DNA of 64,000 bases from Phytophthora quininea (GCA_011947345.1 JAAVTG010000064.1:372001-436000); one strand, 5' to 3'. Shown: positions 54,904-64,000, counted from the stretch's first letter. Notes: generated by a model not told the origin, from the letters alone. Numbers and translations: made by a program.

Positions 54904-57177
54904 TTAGTTCTTGTGCTTGTTGCGTTGCTTCTTTGCTGGCTTTGTGCTGGAAGCAGTGTTACGGGCTTGTTTGTCACGGTGCGTCTTGATGTTCGACACG
55001 AAGCGAGTGAGGTCGGCATCTTGCGCTTTGCTGATGTAGTCAAGTAGTTTTGCGGGAACGTCTTCGTGCATGGTCCGTACCGGCTCCCACGAGTCCTCGA
55101 TATCCTCGAGCCCTTCCCAGCTCACGAGTAGCTCGAAAGTGTGCGTTGCGCTGCGTCGGTGTTCTTTGAATTCTTGAACAGTCAGGTAAATATCCTGGTT
55201 GGCGATATGCTCGAGTATTTCTTCACTCACCTCAAAGCTGCTGTCTGCGTAGAGTTTGAGACGTGATGGGTGTGCTTCACGTGCTTTTCCGTTGATAAGG
55301 TGTTCGATTAGGAAGGAATTGGCCTTAGCATCGATCACTTTGTAAGGGCCGATCCATGTCACTGAGAGTTTGTTGCGAGGTAGCTTAGAGTCGACACGTG
55401 ACCATAGCACGTAGTCACCGACGTGAAAATTCACTGGTTGCACTCCACGTTGATGAGCTTTGTTGCGTTCGGTCTGCTGGGCTTTTGCGTTGGCAATGGT
55501 GTGATGCATCGAGGAAATTGAGCTGCGTAGTAGTTCCACTGATTTAGCAATGTCGATGCTGAGTGGTGCAGTGGTGAGAACATTGCTGCTGCTGGCACCT
55601 TCGTTGGCAACAATCTTGTTCAGCGGGTTTGTTGCTTTAACGCCGAGGAATACTTCGGCTGGTGCATGGTTGGCAAGTGATGCGACGGGGCTATGGTTGA
55701 GATTGGACTCAATCAAGGGCAACAGCACCGCCCATTTGTCTTGCGGTAACTTGAATTCCAGAAGCATCACTCGGAGAACCTGCAAAATATCCCTATTCAG
55801 TCGTTCAATACTCCCATTGATCCACGGGCAGTAAGCGACTGTGAAGGTTTGCTTCATTTGTGTTTTGTTGCAGAGCTCATCCAGTAGTTGGTTCTCGAAG
55901 TGTGTCGCGGAGTCGCTGATAAGTAGTTGAGGCATTCCATACCTCATGCCCCATTCAAGAATTGCTTTGGCTGCTGTAGAGGCATCCGGTGTTGAACACT
56001 CGATCAGTTCACAGAAGTGCGAGAAATCGTCTTTCAAGACGAGTAGATAGTTGCTAGTACCATTGCAGTCTCCAATGGATAGATAATCCATGTGCAGCGC
56101 GTCATTACGTTCACTCGAGCGGTAAATCTCGCCCCACGGTCTTGGTATTATCTTGCCACCCTTGACGTGGCAGCATAGCAGGCAATTTGAGCAGCATAGT
56201 CTCGCTTGCTGGTTAAGTTTTTCGATGTGGAAATGCTCCTTCAGGTGATTAATCATTACGTTAACGCCACGGTGGCCCATGATGCCGCAGTGGGCAATCA
56301 CCATGATGCGTGTTATCAGTGCAGTGGCATCGGAAGTAATCCACAGTCGGTTGGCGTTGTCGCGCCATTCACCTGCAGCGGATTTGCTCAAGCTTGTGGG
56401 TGGCTTGTGCGTTGCATTTGCTTGTGCAGTGAGAATGTCCTCAACTGAAGGCCATTCAGTGTCAGGTTGAAGAGGACGTAGCGATGTCGGACTGGTGTCG
56501 CGCTGCTGCACGCGCTTCATCGGGCTGGTATCAGCTGTGGGTTTCATGCAAGCCCAGCGTGATGCCATGTCAGCCCAGACGTTTGCTTCTCCGGTAATGT
56601 GCTCGATTGTGTACCGCAACTCGTTCAATTTCAGGGTCCATCGCTGTAATTTCCCTCTAACGTGTTTCTTGATCTCCTCACCAGGTGCAAAGATGAATAT
56701 GAGGTTGCGGTGGTCTGAATAGAGCCGAAACCCTTTCGACCTGATCAAGAGGTAGTCTAGATCCGTGGCTGCCTTGATTATTGGGTAAGCTTCCTTTTCC
56801 GACACGCTCCAGTGCAGGGCTGCGTCCTTGAAAGTGCCGCTCATGCAGTGTACCAAGCGGTGGTCCTGCTCCGTGATGTCCATTGTGGCGTTCCAGTTTG
56901 CAACCACGGTTAATATGATGCTCCAACCACTGTCGCTAGCGTCAGTGAACAGACACAGTTCATCTTCTTCATCGGGCGTTACTAGTATAGCTGTATCTGC
57001 CAGTAGCTGCTTCACAGCCGAGAAACTATCTTGTTCTGCATCTGTGAGAGTGACTAACAGCCTTGCTGCCACGCGTTTCGTACAACGCGTCCCCGAGAGT
57101 GCTGTTTGTAGTCGATTTTGTAGTGGTGCTGCAATTCTGGCAAAGTCAACCAGAGAATTGCGCATCCAGCCAGCTTG
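54904..57177 (-). CDS. pol: Gypsy pol, RNase H, integrase and chromodomain part
   Basis: It is in the same frame as the preceding part, directly after the TGA (GWMRNSLVDFARIAAPLQNR). RNase H shows LFTDASDSGW and LYSDHRNLIF. Integrase has the zinc-binding part with GHRGVNVMINHLKEHFH and CCSNCLLC. The catalytic triad is Asp in LHMDYLSIGDC, Asp in LLISDSATHFENQ and Glu in NGSIERLNRDIL. The C-terminus holds a chromodomain (FELLVSWEGLEDIEDSWEPV), which in chromoviruses guides integration to particular chromatin, and a Lys-rich tail. All key residues are present, so only the stop between the two halves is out of order. Confidence 0.88.
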   Translation of the reverse strand, partial: QAGWMRNSLVDFARIAAPLQNRLQTALSGTRCTKRVAARLLVTLTDAEQDSFSAVKQLLADTAILVTPDEEDELCLFTDASDSGWSIILTVVANWNATMDITEQDHRLVHCMSGTFKDAALHWSVSEKEAYPIIKAATDLDYLLIRSKGFRLYSDHRNLIFIFAPGEEIKKHVRGKLQRWTLKLNELRYTIEHITGEANVWADMASRWACMKPTADTSPMKRVQQRDTSPTSLRPLQPDTEWPSVEDILTAQANATHKPPTSLSKSAAGEWRDNANRLWITSDATALITRIMVIAHCGIMGHRGVNVMINHLKEHFHIEKLNQQARLCCSNCLLCCHVKGGKIIPRPWGEIYRSSERNDALHMDYLSIGDCNGTSNYLLVLKDDFSHFCELIECSTPDASTAAKAILEWGMRYGMPQLLISDSATHFENQLLDELCNKTQMKQTFTVAYCPWINGSIERLNRDILQVLRVMLLEFKLPQDKWAVLLPLIESNLNHSPVASLANHAPAEVFLGVKATNPLNKIVANEGASSSNVLTTAPLSIDIAKSVELLRSSISSMHHTIANAKAQQTERNKAHQRGVQPVNFHVGDYVLWSRVDSKLPRNKLSVTWIGPYKVIDAKANSFLIEHLINGKAREAHPSRLKLYADSSFEVSEEILEHIANQDIYLTVQEFKEHRRSATHTFELLVSWEGLEDIEDSWEPVRTMHEDVPAKLLDYISKAQDADLTRFVSNIKTHRDKQARNTASSTKPAKKQRNKHKN

Positions 57178-58455
57178 TCAAAGGAATTGCTGCAGTTCAG
57201 CTATCGTAGTCGGCTCCTTCATGTCAGTCAACGTTTTGATCTTGCTGGGATCGTAAGTGATGCCATCAGGTGTTATGATGCGTCCACACCACTTGGCGTT
57301 CAGAGTGTACAAGCAGATTTTGTTTAGTCCAAGAAAGAGACCGTGCTTGGCAAGAGTACGATAAACTTTGTCCAAGGTCACGAGAAATTCATCAATTGTG
57401 CCGGCGTAAATCAACAAGTCATCTATCCACGCGAGAACACTGTTATAGAGTAGTTCAGCTTCACGCAATATTTTCTCCACTGATTGCTGGAAGTGGATAG
57501 AGGAATCAACTGATCCCTGTTGAAGTCGTGTGGGAGTAAAAATGCCATCCTCCGTCATGTACGACTGAGACTCTTGACTCACTTGCGCCAGAGCCATTTG
57601 CCAGAAGCTCTTTATGAAGTCCACTGTCTGTTTGTGAGGCTTCTTCTTTGCATGCTGAAGGCGCGTGCTCAGGCTTGGCATTGAGCCTGCAAGCGGTTGA
57701 ATTTTTTCATTGACGCGGCGAAAATCAACCGTTTGACGAAGCTCATGTGCTTTTCCCGGCTTGCGTACCGGTCGGGCTGGGCTAGCCCATCTGCTGGATT
57801 CATTGCGATGGACCCATCCATAGGACACTAAGTTGTCACTGAACTGCTTCATCCACTCGCGTTCATGTGGGGCGTAAGTTCGTGGTTTGCAGCGAACAGG
57901 CTCGGTGATGACATCTAGTAGTTCTTGCTTCCTGTCATGGGGAAACCCATTTGCGACAGCTTCATCGACCAGGTGCTGTAGCTTCTCAAGTATCACGCTT
58001 TTGTCAGGTGGCTCAAACTTCATGGGGGTAGCTGATTCAAATGGGTCGAAGTCAACAACTTCCCTATTGGCAAGAGAGTCGAATTGTTTGTCGACGTCAA
58101 TACCCAATGCCTTTAGCGTCAGTGATCCAAGCAAGAATTCATCTTCATCCATCTCTGTGATAATGCATGACACGTTGCGCATTCTAACCTTTCCTGCTGG
58201 TGTTAGCAGCTCCAGGTTGAGTAGAATTGATTCTTCGCATCTGATTATGGCTCCACCAACCGCTTTGCCATCGATTGGCCTTGCGAGTTTTTGTGGGATC
58301 ACATCCGGGCATGCTTGGCAGACTTCGTTGACCACAGTTCTTGGAATCACATTATGCTTGCTCCCGTTGTCGAGATGATATGGCATCATGGCTACGCCAT
58401 TAAAGGCAACGTGCTTGAACGGGAGTTCTTCATCTACGTGAAGGAAACGCTTCAT
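57178..58455 (-). CDS. pol: Gypsy pol, protease and reverse transcriptase part
   Basis: The ATG at 58455 opens a retropepsin-like domain with the active-site variant LDNGS (YHLDNGSKHNVIPRTVVNEV). It then passes through a linker into reverse transcriptase: RKPGKAHELRQTVDFRRVNE, a QGSVDSSIHFQQSVEKILRE block, and the catalytic AWIDDLLIYAG, a W-I-D-D form of the Y-x-D-D box. It ends at TGA 57178-57180 just after AELQQFL, where related elements continue without a stop into the connection and RNase H. The Asn in place of Thr/Ser in the protease triplet is unusual. Confidence 0.87.
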   Translation of the reverse strand: MKRFLHVDEELPFKHVAFNGVAMMPYHLDNGSKHNVIPRTVVNEVCQACPDVIPQKLARPIDGKAVGGAIIRCEESILLNLELLTPAGKVRMRNVSCIITEMDEDEFLLGSLTLKALGIDVDKQFDSLANREVVDFDPFESATPMKFEPPDKSVILEKLQHLVDEAVANGFPHDRKQELLDVITEPVRCKPRTYAPHEREWMKQFSDNLVSYGWVHRNESSRWASPARPVRKPGKAHELRQTVDFRRVNEKIQPLAGSMPSLSTRLQHAKKKPHKQTVDFIKSFWQMALAQVSQESQSYMTEDGIFTPTRLQQGSVDSSIHFQQSVEKILREAELLYNSVLAWIDDLLIYAGTIDEFLVTLDKVYRTLAKHGLFLGLNKICLYTLNAKWCGRIITPDGITYDPSKIKTLTDMKEPTTIAELQQFL

Positions 58456-58457
58456 TT

Positions 58458-59399
58458 TTAAGGTTCGCTGGGCTTTCTCCGTTCCATGAATGCTTGCATA
58501 GCAGTTCTCTTCTGCTCTTCAGTAGCTGAAGGACAGTCGCTAACCCAGTGCGGGCCTTTACAATGCAGACATCCTTGAGCTGGAGCTGGATCTCGCGTCT
58601 TCCTCACTGTTCGTTCGGGTTTGTGTTCATTTCCTGAACGTGCATTTGCTGTTGATTCGTGCTTCTCATCATTTGGTGCTGGCTTTTGGCTTGGTTTTGA
58701 TGAGGTTCTGTCCCTGCCTGCGCTGTACGTGTCGAAAGATTGCTGATTCTTCAGAGCTTCTGTCTTGATGACATCAAATAGGCAGGGTACATTGCTTTTG
58801 ATCGAGGGATCAAGTTCCTGATGCAGCAGGACTTGTTCCTTCAGCAGAGGTGGATGGAGATTATCCGTCAGCAACTTGCACTTCAGCTTGTCGTTGCCTT
58901 CTAAAGTATCGCACAGACCGTTCTCTTCAATCAGTTCTTCAAAGCGATCAAAGTAGTTCAGAACGCGTGCCTTGACATCTCTTTGCCGTAGATCCATCCT
59001 CAAGTGCTGTTTCATGATTGCATGGATGTTGGGAAGTTGATCATTCACCATGCTGGAGATGATGGCCCTGATAGCTGCTACCAACTTCTGCTCGGTCATT
59101 TCGCTGACCGGGACCTTCAACTCGTAATCGCAGAAGGTCTTCAAGAGTCTCTTGTTGATGCTGTTGATGACAGGACGCATAGCCGTCGCTATCGTCTCGC
59201 CCAATTCTTGGCATCGAGCTCGGACTGCATCCTCATACATCTCTCGCTCTCGCTTCCATTTGACAAGAGCTTCGTGCGAAAAGCAGACTATCTCCGGCGG
59301 TTCAATCGCAGTCCAGAGCTTAGTCGTACTCTTCACTGTCGTGTCACCATCTTCTCCAGCGGTGTTGGCACGACTGCGTTTTGACTTGGGCTTGGCCAT
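58458..59399 (-). CDS. gag: Gypsy gag polyprotein
   Basis: It has 313 residues from ATG 59399. A basic start (MAKPKSKRSRANTAG) is followed by a helical capsid-like core (FDRFEELIEENGLCDTLEGN) and a Lys/Arg/Pro-rich stretch. A zinc knuckle CLHCKGPHWVSDC (Cys-X2-Cys-X3-His-X4-Cys) lies near the end for RNA binding. It ends at TAA two bases before the pol ATG. Pol is in the -1 frame relative to gag, so pol may be made by reinitiation at the CCTTAAAAATG junction or by frame shifting. Confidence 0.88.
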   Translation of the reverse strand: MAKPKSKRSRANTAGEDGDTTVKSTTKLWTAIEPPEIVCFSHEALVKWKREREMYEDAVRARCQELGETIATAMRPVINSINKRLLKTFCDYELKVPVSEMTEQKLVAAIRAIISSMVNDQLPNIHAIMKQHLRMDLRQRDVKARVLNYFDRFEELIEENGLCDTLEGNDKLKCKLLTDNLHPPLLKEQVLLHQELDPSIKSNVPCLFDVIKTEALKNQQSFDTYSAGRDRTSSKPSQKPAPNDEKHESTANARSGNEHKPERTVRKTRDPAPAQGCLHCKGPHWVSDCPSATEEQKRTAMQAFMERRKPSEP

Positions 59400-59443
59400 A
59401 GCCCAATGCTAGGCTAGATCTTGTGCACAGCTAAAGTTAACTT

Positions 59444-59690
59444 TGTAGTGGCTTTAGACCTTGCAGCTTGAGAAGTCGACTTGGGCGCTTGCTGGTAAAT
59501 CGAAATCTGTATTGAGCGCAGCCTTTGCTGCTTAAGCGTTGGTTTCTGTTGGTTTCTGTTAGTTTCGCCTAGCTGCGCTTCTTTGGATATGCAGTGTGCC
59601 TTCGTGAGATCTGTACGATCTCACGGTCCGTTGCTTGTTGTTGTTGCTTGCTTGGATATGTCTGCTGGTACTTGCTGGAGTATCACTACA
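59444..59690 (-). repeat. 5' LTR of the Gypsy element
   Basis: This copy lies upstream of gag on the minus strand and would hold the promoter. It is the same length and sequence as the other LTR. Its outer edge is followed by GATCA at 59691-59695. It sits about 460 bp before the start of the second Argonaute gene. Confidence 0.93.
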
Positions 59691-59783
59691 GATCAAGACT
59701 TTACGCTGGATTTATCTTCCTCGCCAAAGTTCTCTGCAGCCCAGTTGCTACATCGGGAATGGTACAGCTGCCGTCGCCCATAG
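59691..59783 (+). pseudogene. Right part of the open frame split by the retrotransposon
   Basis: It starts with the second copy of the target duplication (GATCA) and continues in the frame of the 54502 piece (QDFTLDLSSSPKFSAAQLLH) to the TAG at 59781-59783. The precise frame match across the element is what suggests that the two parts were once one coding stretch. The following 59784-60147 shows no supported gene and should hold the promoter of the second Argonaute. Confidence 0.4.
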
Positions 59784-60147
59784 CACTTGAAAACGGCTGT
59801 AGGTGACGGAAAGGATAGAGAACTTCAATTGGAGAGCCCGCGGGCAGGCACAACTGGCTTTGGTTCAGCCTTCTTCCTTTTCGAGCTCCTGCTTTCCATG
59901 TCAGCGTCGATTATTAAATAACTGCTGGAGTTCGAAGTACTCGCGATATCGAGTGGAGGTGGCCTTAGTGACGGTCACTACTCGTGTTCAAGAAGTTGAG
60001 GCGAGGGTGAGAGAGTTCAGGTCCCGTCGCAGATACCGACAAGTGAATGATGCGGAGTTCAACGACCGCTTGACGTTTTAATGGATTCGACAGTGTTCTG
60101 TTCGCACAATGCTGTCGGACTTGGCAGCTCACAATCGAAAATCCACG

Positions 60148-63100
60148 ATGAGCTACAACAACTACGGCAACTACGGGAGCTACGACCGCGAGTACGACTC
60201 ATCCCGCCGAGGCGCCCAAGACCAGTACGACTACAACCAGCGCGGTGGCTACAGACAACAAAGCTACCGGTATGGAGATGCCAGTCACGACTATCGTGGA
60301 GGGTATGGTGGCGATAGTTCCGACTACAACAATGGAGCCTATGGCTACTCGTCTAGTAGCTACAACGGCGGCTTCCCCATCGGCAGTGGTGATGGAGGGT
60401 ACAACCGCGGCCACTCGAGCTACGGGAGTCAAGGAGGATATGGGCAATCATCGTCTGATGACTTTGGTCAACGCAGTGGTGGCCTCGGCGGCTACGGCTT
60501 GAGCCACGGCTACAATGTTGCTTCATCCGGTAGTTACGATGAAAGTCGTGGATACGGTGGCCGCAGTGGGGATGGACAAGCAAACAGCGGCAACTATGGC
60601 AGTGGTTCTCGTGGCTTTGGTAGAGACACAAATGGACACTCCAACTACGACAACAACTCGCGTGAGGAAAGAGGTTGCGGTGGAGGACGAAGTGTCGCGT
60701 CGACGCGTGAAGACAATCGGTTTGAGGACAGAAATGCTCGAAATTACAGCGGCGGGGGTGGCCACGACAGCCGGGGTGGCCAAGACAACCGCAACTACGG
60801 TGGTTCCGGCGCTAACCGCTACGGAGGAAATGGAGGAGGCGAACGAGATCGTCGCGGAAGTGATGACTCCAGCTATGGAGGAGGAGGCACCCGCTACCGC
60901 GGTGGTGGCGATCGGGGTCGTGGCCGTGGGTTTGGAGGTGGGGAGCGTGCTAGTCGCGGACAAGAAGGGCCTGGTGCCGGTGCAGTTTCCGGTTCCGGGT
61001 ATGAAGACATTGGCGATGGTCATCTAGACCCGCGCGAACAAGACATTTGGAGCGGTCGAGTGGGTGTTCGTGATATCCAGACCGACGATGCTGATCTACA
61101 AGATGAAGTTCCGTTTTGCCGTCGTCCAGGCACTGCTCGAAGCGGCAAGACTGTCCAACTTCGAGTCAACTACTTCGGCATCTTGCTGGACTTGGCTCCA
61201 CCGGAGATTTTCAAATACCACGTCGCAGTGGAGCGCTCACCCGATCCAAACCCTCGCTACGGTCCAAATGGGGGCGACGTCGAGATGACTGAGCCTCACG
61301 AGACTGGATCCCGTCCGTCGGAGAAGCATCCACCACGACCACTACCACGCTCGCTTGTGCGCAATGTCATTAACGCTGCGCTTCGCCAGTACGAAGACGC
61401 GTTCGGCGGGGTTCGTGTCGTTCACGATGGAATGGCGGGGCTTTTTGCGCCGAAGATGCTGCCCTGGAACTCGAAAGTCTTTACTGACGTGAACCCCGAC
61501 GACTGCAACGTTGCAATCGATCGTACGAATCCAAGTAGTGGCGGCGATACGTCTCGCCGTGGCTTTCGCCCTCGATCGTTTGTAGTCGAAATCAAACTGG
61601 TTGAAACGATCGCTCTCTCGAGTTTGAAGGAGAGCTTCTTCAACCCCGACGTCAATGTGATGCCGATTCTACAGGCGCTCGACGTGGTGGCTCGCCATCT
61701 CGGCGCACAGCGTCTGATCACTGTTGGTCGAAACTTCTTTACGATGAAGAACGCTCATCCACTGAAAGGTGGCAAGGAGTTGTGTTGGGGGTATCACCAA
61801 GCACTGCGACTGGCAGATCACAAGCTGCTCATGAATGTCGACCAAGCCGCCACAGTGTTTTACGCGCCAGGCCCATTGATGCAGTTGACTGTGGCAGCTC
61901 TACGCGTGCGCAGCGCGAACGAAGTCCGAAGTCTGTCCGAACGAGACATGAGAGCGCTAGCGCGTGGGCTGCGTAAGATCGAAGTCGTGCCGACGCACCG
62001 CAAGGACCGCAAACGCGCGATCTTCGGCGTCAGCGCCCAGCCTGCGGATCAGACGATGGTGGACATCAAGGGCGAGACAATGTCGGTGGCAACGTACTTT
62101 GGCAACAAGTACAACGTTCGTCTACAATACCCAAATCTGCCCTTAGTGAACGTCGGCAACAAGCGGCCAGGCAAAGAGAACTGGCTGCCTATCGAGCTCT
62201 GTGAAGTGACTCCGGGGCAGCGCTGCGCGAACATCAACGACCTTGACACGGCCGAAATCATCCGCCAGACCAGTCAACCGCCGAAGACTCGCCAGGAAAA
62301 CATTCTGGAGCAGGTCCGCCAAGCTGGATTCGAAAACGACCCCTTCTTGGCAGCGTTTGGCGTGAAGGTGGAGCAATGTCTTGAGTCGACGGAGGGACGA
62401 GTGATGGAGGCGCCGAACGTGCAGTATTACAACGTTTCGGAGCGTCCTTCAGGCGGACAGTGGAGTCTAAACGGCAAGCGGTTCGTGGAAGGCGTTCCAG
62501 TTCGCAACTGGGGTCTGGTCATTGTCGCGAATGTGAGCGAGCGCGAGGCTCGCAACTTCACGCAGAAGCTCAGCGACTTGGGCGATCAACGTGGACTGCC
62601 GTTCGAGGACAAGAACCCGATCGTCATTCATCAGGACCAGCACCGCGGTGCTCAAGTAGAAGAACTGATGCACATGTGTAACCAGGAGCTTGAGAGACGA
62701 AACCAAGGCCCGCCGCAGTTTGTGATGGTGATTCTCCCGGATAAACGGTCGTCGCTATACGGCGACGTGAAGCGCATGTCGGACACAGTGCTGGGTCTCC
62801 CCAGTCAGTGCATTGCGTCTGTCAATTTGCCACGAGCCAACCCCAGTTCTGTGCTAACGTTTGCCTAAAGATCAACATGAAACTCAACGGCAAGAACGCA
62901 ATTTTGCGAGATCCGCTGCCGCTCATCGGCTCGTCACCCACGATTATCATCGGCGCGGATGTGGAGCACCCTCGTTCTGGCCAAGGCGCTCGCCCGTCGA
63001 TCGCTGCTGTGGTGGCGTCTATGGATCGCTACTCGGCCCAATATGCCGCGCGTGTGGCGGCACAGAAAGCTGCCAACGACATTCAGCAGCTGCCCAACAT

Positions 63101-63728
63101 GCTACGCGATCTCTTCTTGGCGTACTACGAGAGCACGAAACGCAAGCCCGAGCATGTGATCTACTACCGTGACGGTGTGAGCGAGGGGAGATTCCACGAC
63201 ATTTTGCAGACGGAGATGCGAGCACTGCGCAAGGCATTCAAGATGATCTCCGACGGCTACAACCCGCCAGTGACGTTCGTCGTGGTGAACAAGCACCACC
63301 ATCTGCGGGCATTTACAGTCAACCCGCGAGATGCCGACCGAAAGGGCAACGTGATGCCGGGCACAGTGATCGACACTGGTGTGGTGAATCCCCATCGGTT
63401 CGACTTCTTCCTGTACGGCCACAGCGGCATCCAAGGCACCACCGTCCCCGCGCACTACACTGTCTTGCACGACGAGAACCAAATGGCGGCTGAAGACATC
63501 CAACGTCTTACGTACCACTTGGGGTATACGTTCTCGCGCTGCACACGCTCCGTGTCGTTCGTGACGCCAGTGTATTACGCGCATTTGGCCGCAGCGCGTG
63601 CTCGCTTCTTCTTGAACGAAGGCGGATCGGACGGTGCGTCGACGGTGGGCTCCTTCAACTCGAGCATGTCAAACTTCGAGTTCTCGGAGGTCCACTCGGG
63701 TGTCCTCAATCGAATGTTCTACACGTAA
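60148..63728 (+). CDS. AGO: Second Argonaute protein with RGG/GY-rich N-terminus
   Basis: The ATG at 60148 (MSYNNYGNYGSYDREYDSSR) parallels the start of the first Argonaute; an ATG at 60109 in frame is the alternative. The first 290 or so residues are Gly/Tyr/Ser/Arg-rich with RGG-type motifs (GGGTRYRGGGDRGRGRGFGG). Linker, PAZ (TYFGNKYNVRLQYPNLPLVN, PIELCEVTPGQRCANI), MID (GLPSQCIASVNL) and PIWI follow. Catalytic residues are Asp in IIIGADVEHP, Asp in YYRDGVSEGRF and His in AHYTVLHDEN, so slicing should be possible. The frame shifts at the CCCC run 62841-62844, between MID and PIWI. One added base gives 1,193 residues. It is a close paralogue of the first Argonaute, in divergent orientation. 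Confidence 0.95.
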
Positions 63729-64000
63729 GTAGCGATGCAGGTAGTGCGATGCATTTGATGCAGAATTGAGTAGTGTTGAAAAATAAAAAGAGCTTACCTG
63801 AGCTCGAATGTTGGAGTTGGCCCATTCAAAGGACCGTGGAAAGAGTGAAAAACCGGCAGTAGTGCTGCGGTTGGCGAGCTAACTCAGTGCTGCTGAAAAC
63901 CTGTTGGCACGTGATAGATATCGTCGGTCGGTCTGTTCGCTTTGCTGAGAGCGGCCAGGCGCATTGCCGGCGATTGAAATCCATCGATGTTATCGGCGCT

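Larger units (their letters stand above)
54606..59690 (-). mobile_element. Complete chromodomain Ty3/Gypsy LTR retrotransposon (5,085 bp)
   Basis: The element is transcribed on the minus strand. Two 247-bp LTRs (54606-54852 and 59444-59690) read as identical by eye, start TGTAGTG and end CACTACA, and are flanked by the 5-bp target duplication GATCA (54601-54605 and 59691-59695). Inside are gag and pol with protease, reverse transcriptase, RNase H, integrase and a C-terminal chromodomain, the domain order of chromoviruses. A purine-rich stretch (GGAGGGCGG) lies just inside the 3' LTR. The sequence next to the 5' LTR (AAGTTAACTTTAGC) is not the common TGG-type primer site. Identical LTRs indicate a recent insertion. 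A stop inside pol (57178-57180) questions its autonomy. Confidence 0.95.

Noticed and set aside
60523..61023. Thr/Val/Ala-rich frames on both strands over the second Argonaute N-terminus
   Set aside because: They are alternative readings of the Gly/Tyr-rich tract, not separate genes.
1..64000. CRISPR arrays, tRNA genes or rRNA genes
   Set aside because: No regularly spaced direct repeats, cloverleaf-like stretches or conserved rRNA blocks were noticed on either strand. The nuclear oomycete context makes CRISPR implausible.

Overview
The window looks like nuclear DNA of an oomycete, most probably a Phytophthora-type plant pathogen. The evidence is short introns (about 60 bp) with GTRNGT donors; a UMP synthase fused in the stramenopile order (OMP decarboxylase first, OPRT second); Crinkler (CRN) pieces; an oomycete multi-pass membrane protein family; LRR receptor-like kinases of the TKL type; and an FBF1-like basal-body protein, expected in an organism with flagellated zoospores. 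I could not assign a species from the sequence alone.

Layout. 0-25 kb is gene-dense: a KIX-domain protein cut by the window edge, two tail-to-tail LRR receptor kinases, a GyrI-like small-molecule-binding protein, a YL1/SWC2-like chromatin subunit, an MPDU1-like PQ-loop protein, a multi-pass membrane protein, an isolated CRN header, a secreted TPR protein, two small unknown genes, ATP phosphoribosyltransferase (HIS1), a CRN-body fragment, an FBF1-like coiled-coil protein and a four-helix membrane protein. 25.3-38.9 kb is gene-poor and AT-richer. It holds a TTAA-flanked inverted-repeat element and decayed pogo-like and PIF/Harbinger-like transposases. 38.9-42.7 kb is a compact housekeeping block: GTP cyclohydrolase II, a Got1-family protein and UMP synthase. 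42.8-48.1 kb is a head-to-head pair of broken P-loop NTPase genes resembling RHS-type Crinkler bodies. 48.3-63.7 kb is an Argonaute locus. Two divergent Argonaute genes, each with a Gly/Tyr/Arg-rich N-terminus and an intact PIWI D-D-H set, are separated by a small secreted-protein candidate, a broken ankyrin gene and a complete chromodomain Ty3/Gypsy retrotransposon. That element has 247-bp LTRs that read as identical and a GATCA target duplication, and its insertion splits a small open frame.

A general caution governs the annotation. Many otherwise sound genes (HIS1, UMP synthase, both Argonautes, MPDU1, YL1, the TPR protein, the FBF1-like gene) are interrupted by single-base frame changes. 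Almost all behave like one missing base in a run of 4-6 identical bases, and the corrected coding lengths become multiples of three. I read these mainly as homopolymer-length errors in the assembly, not as decay. Nonsense codons such as those in the NTPase pair, the ankyrin gene, the Harbinger transposase and the retrotransposon pol are a different class and may be real.
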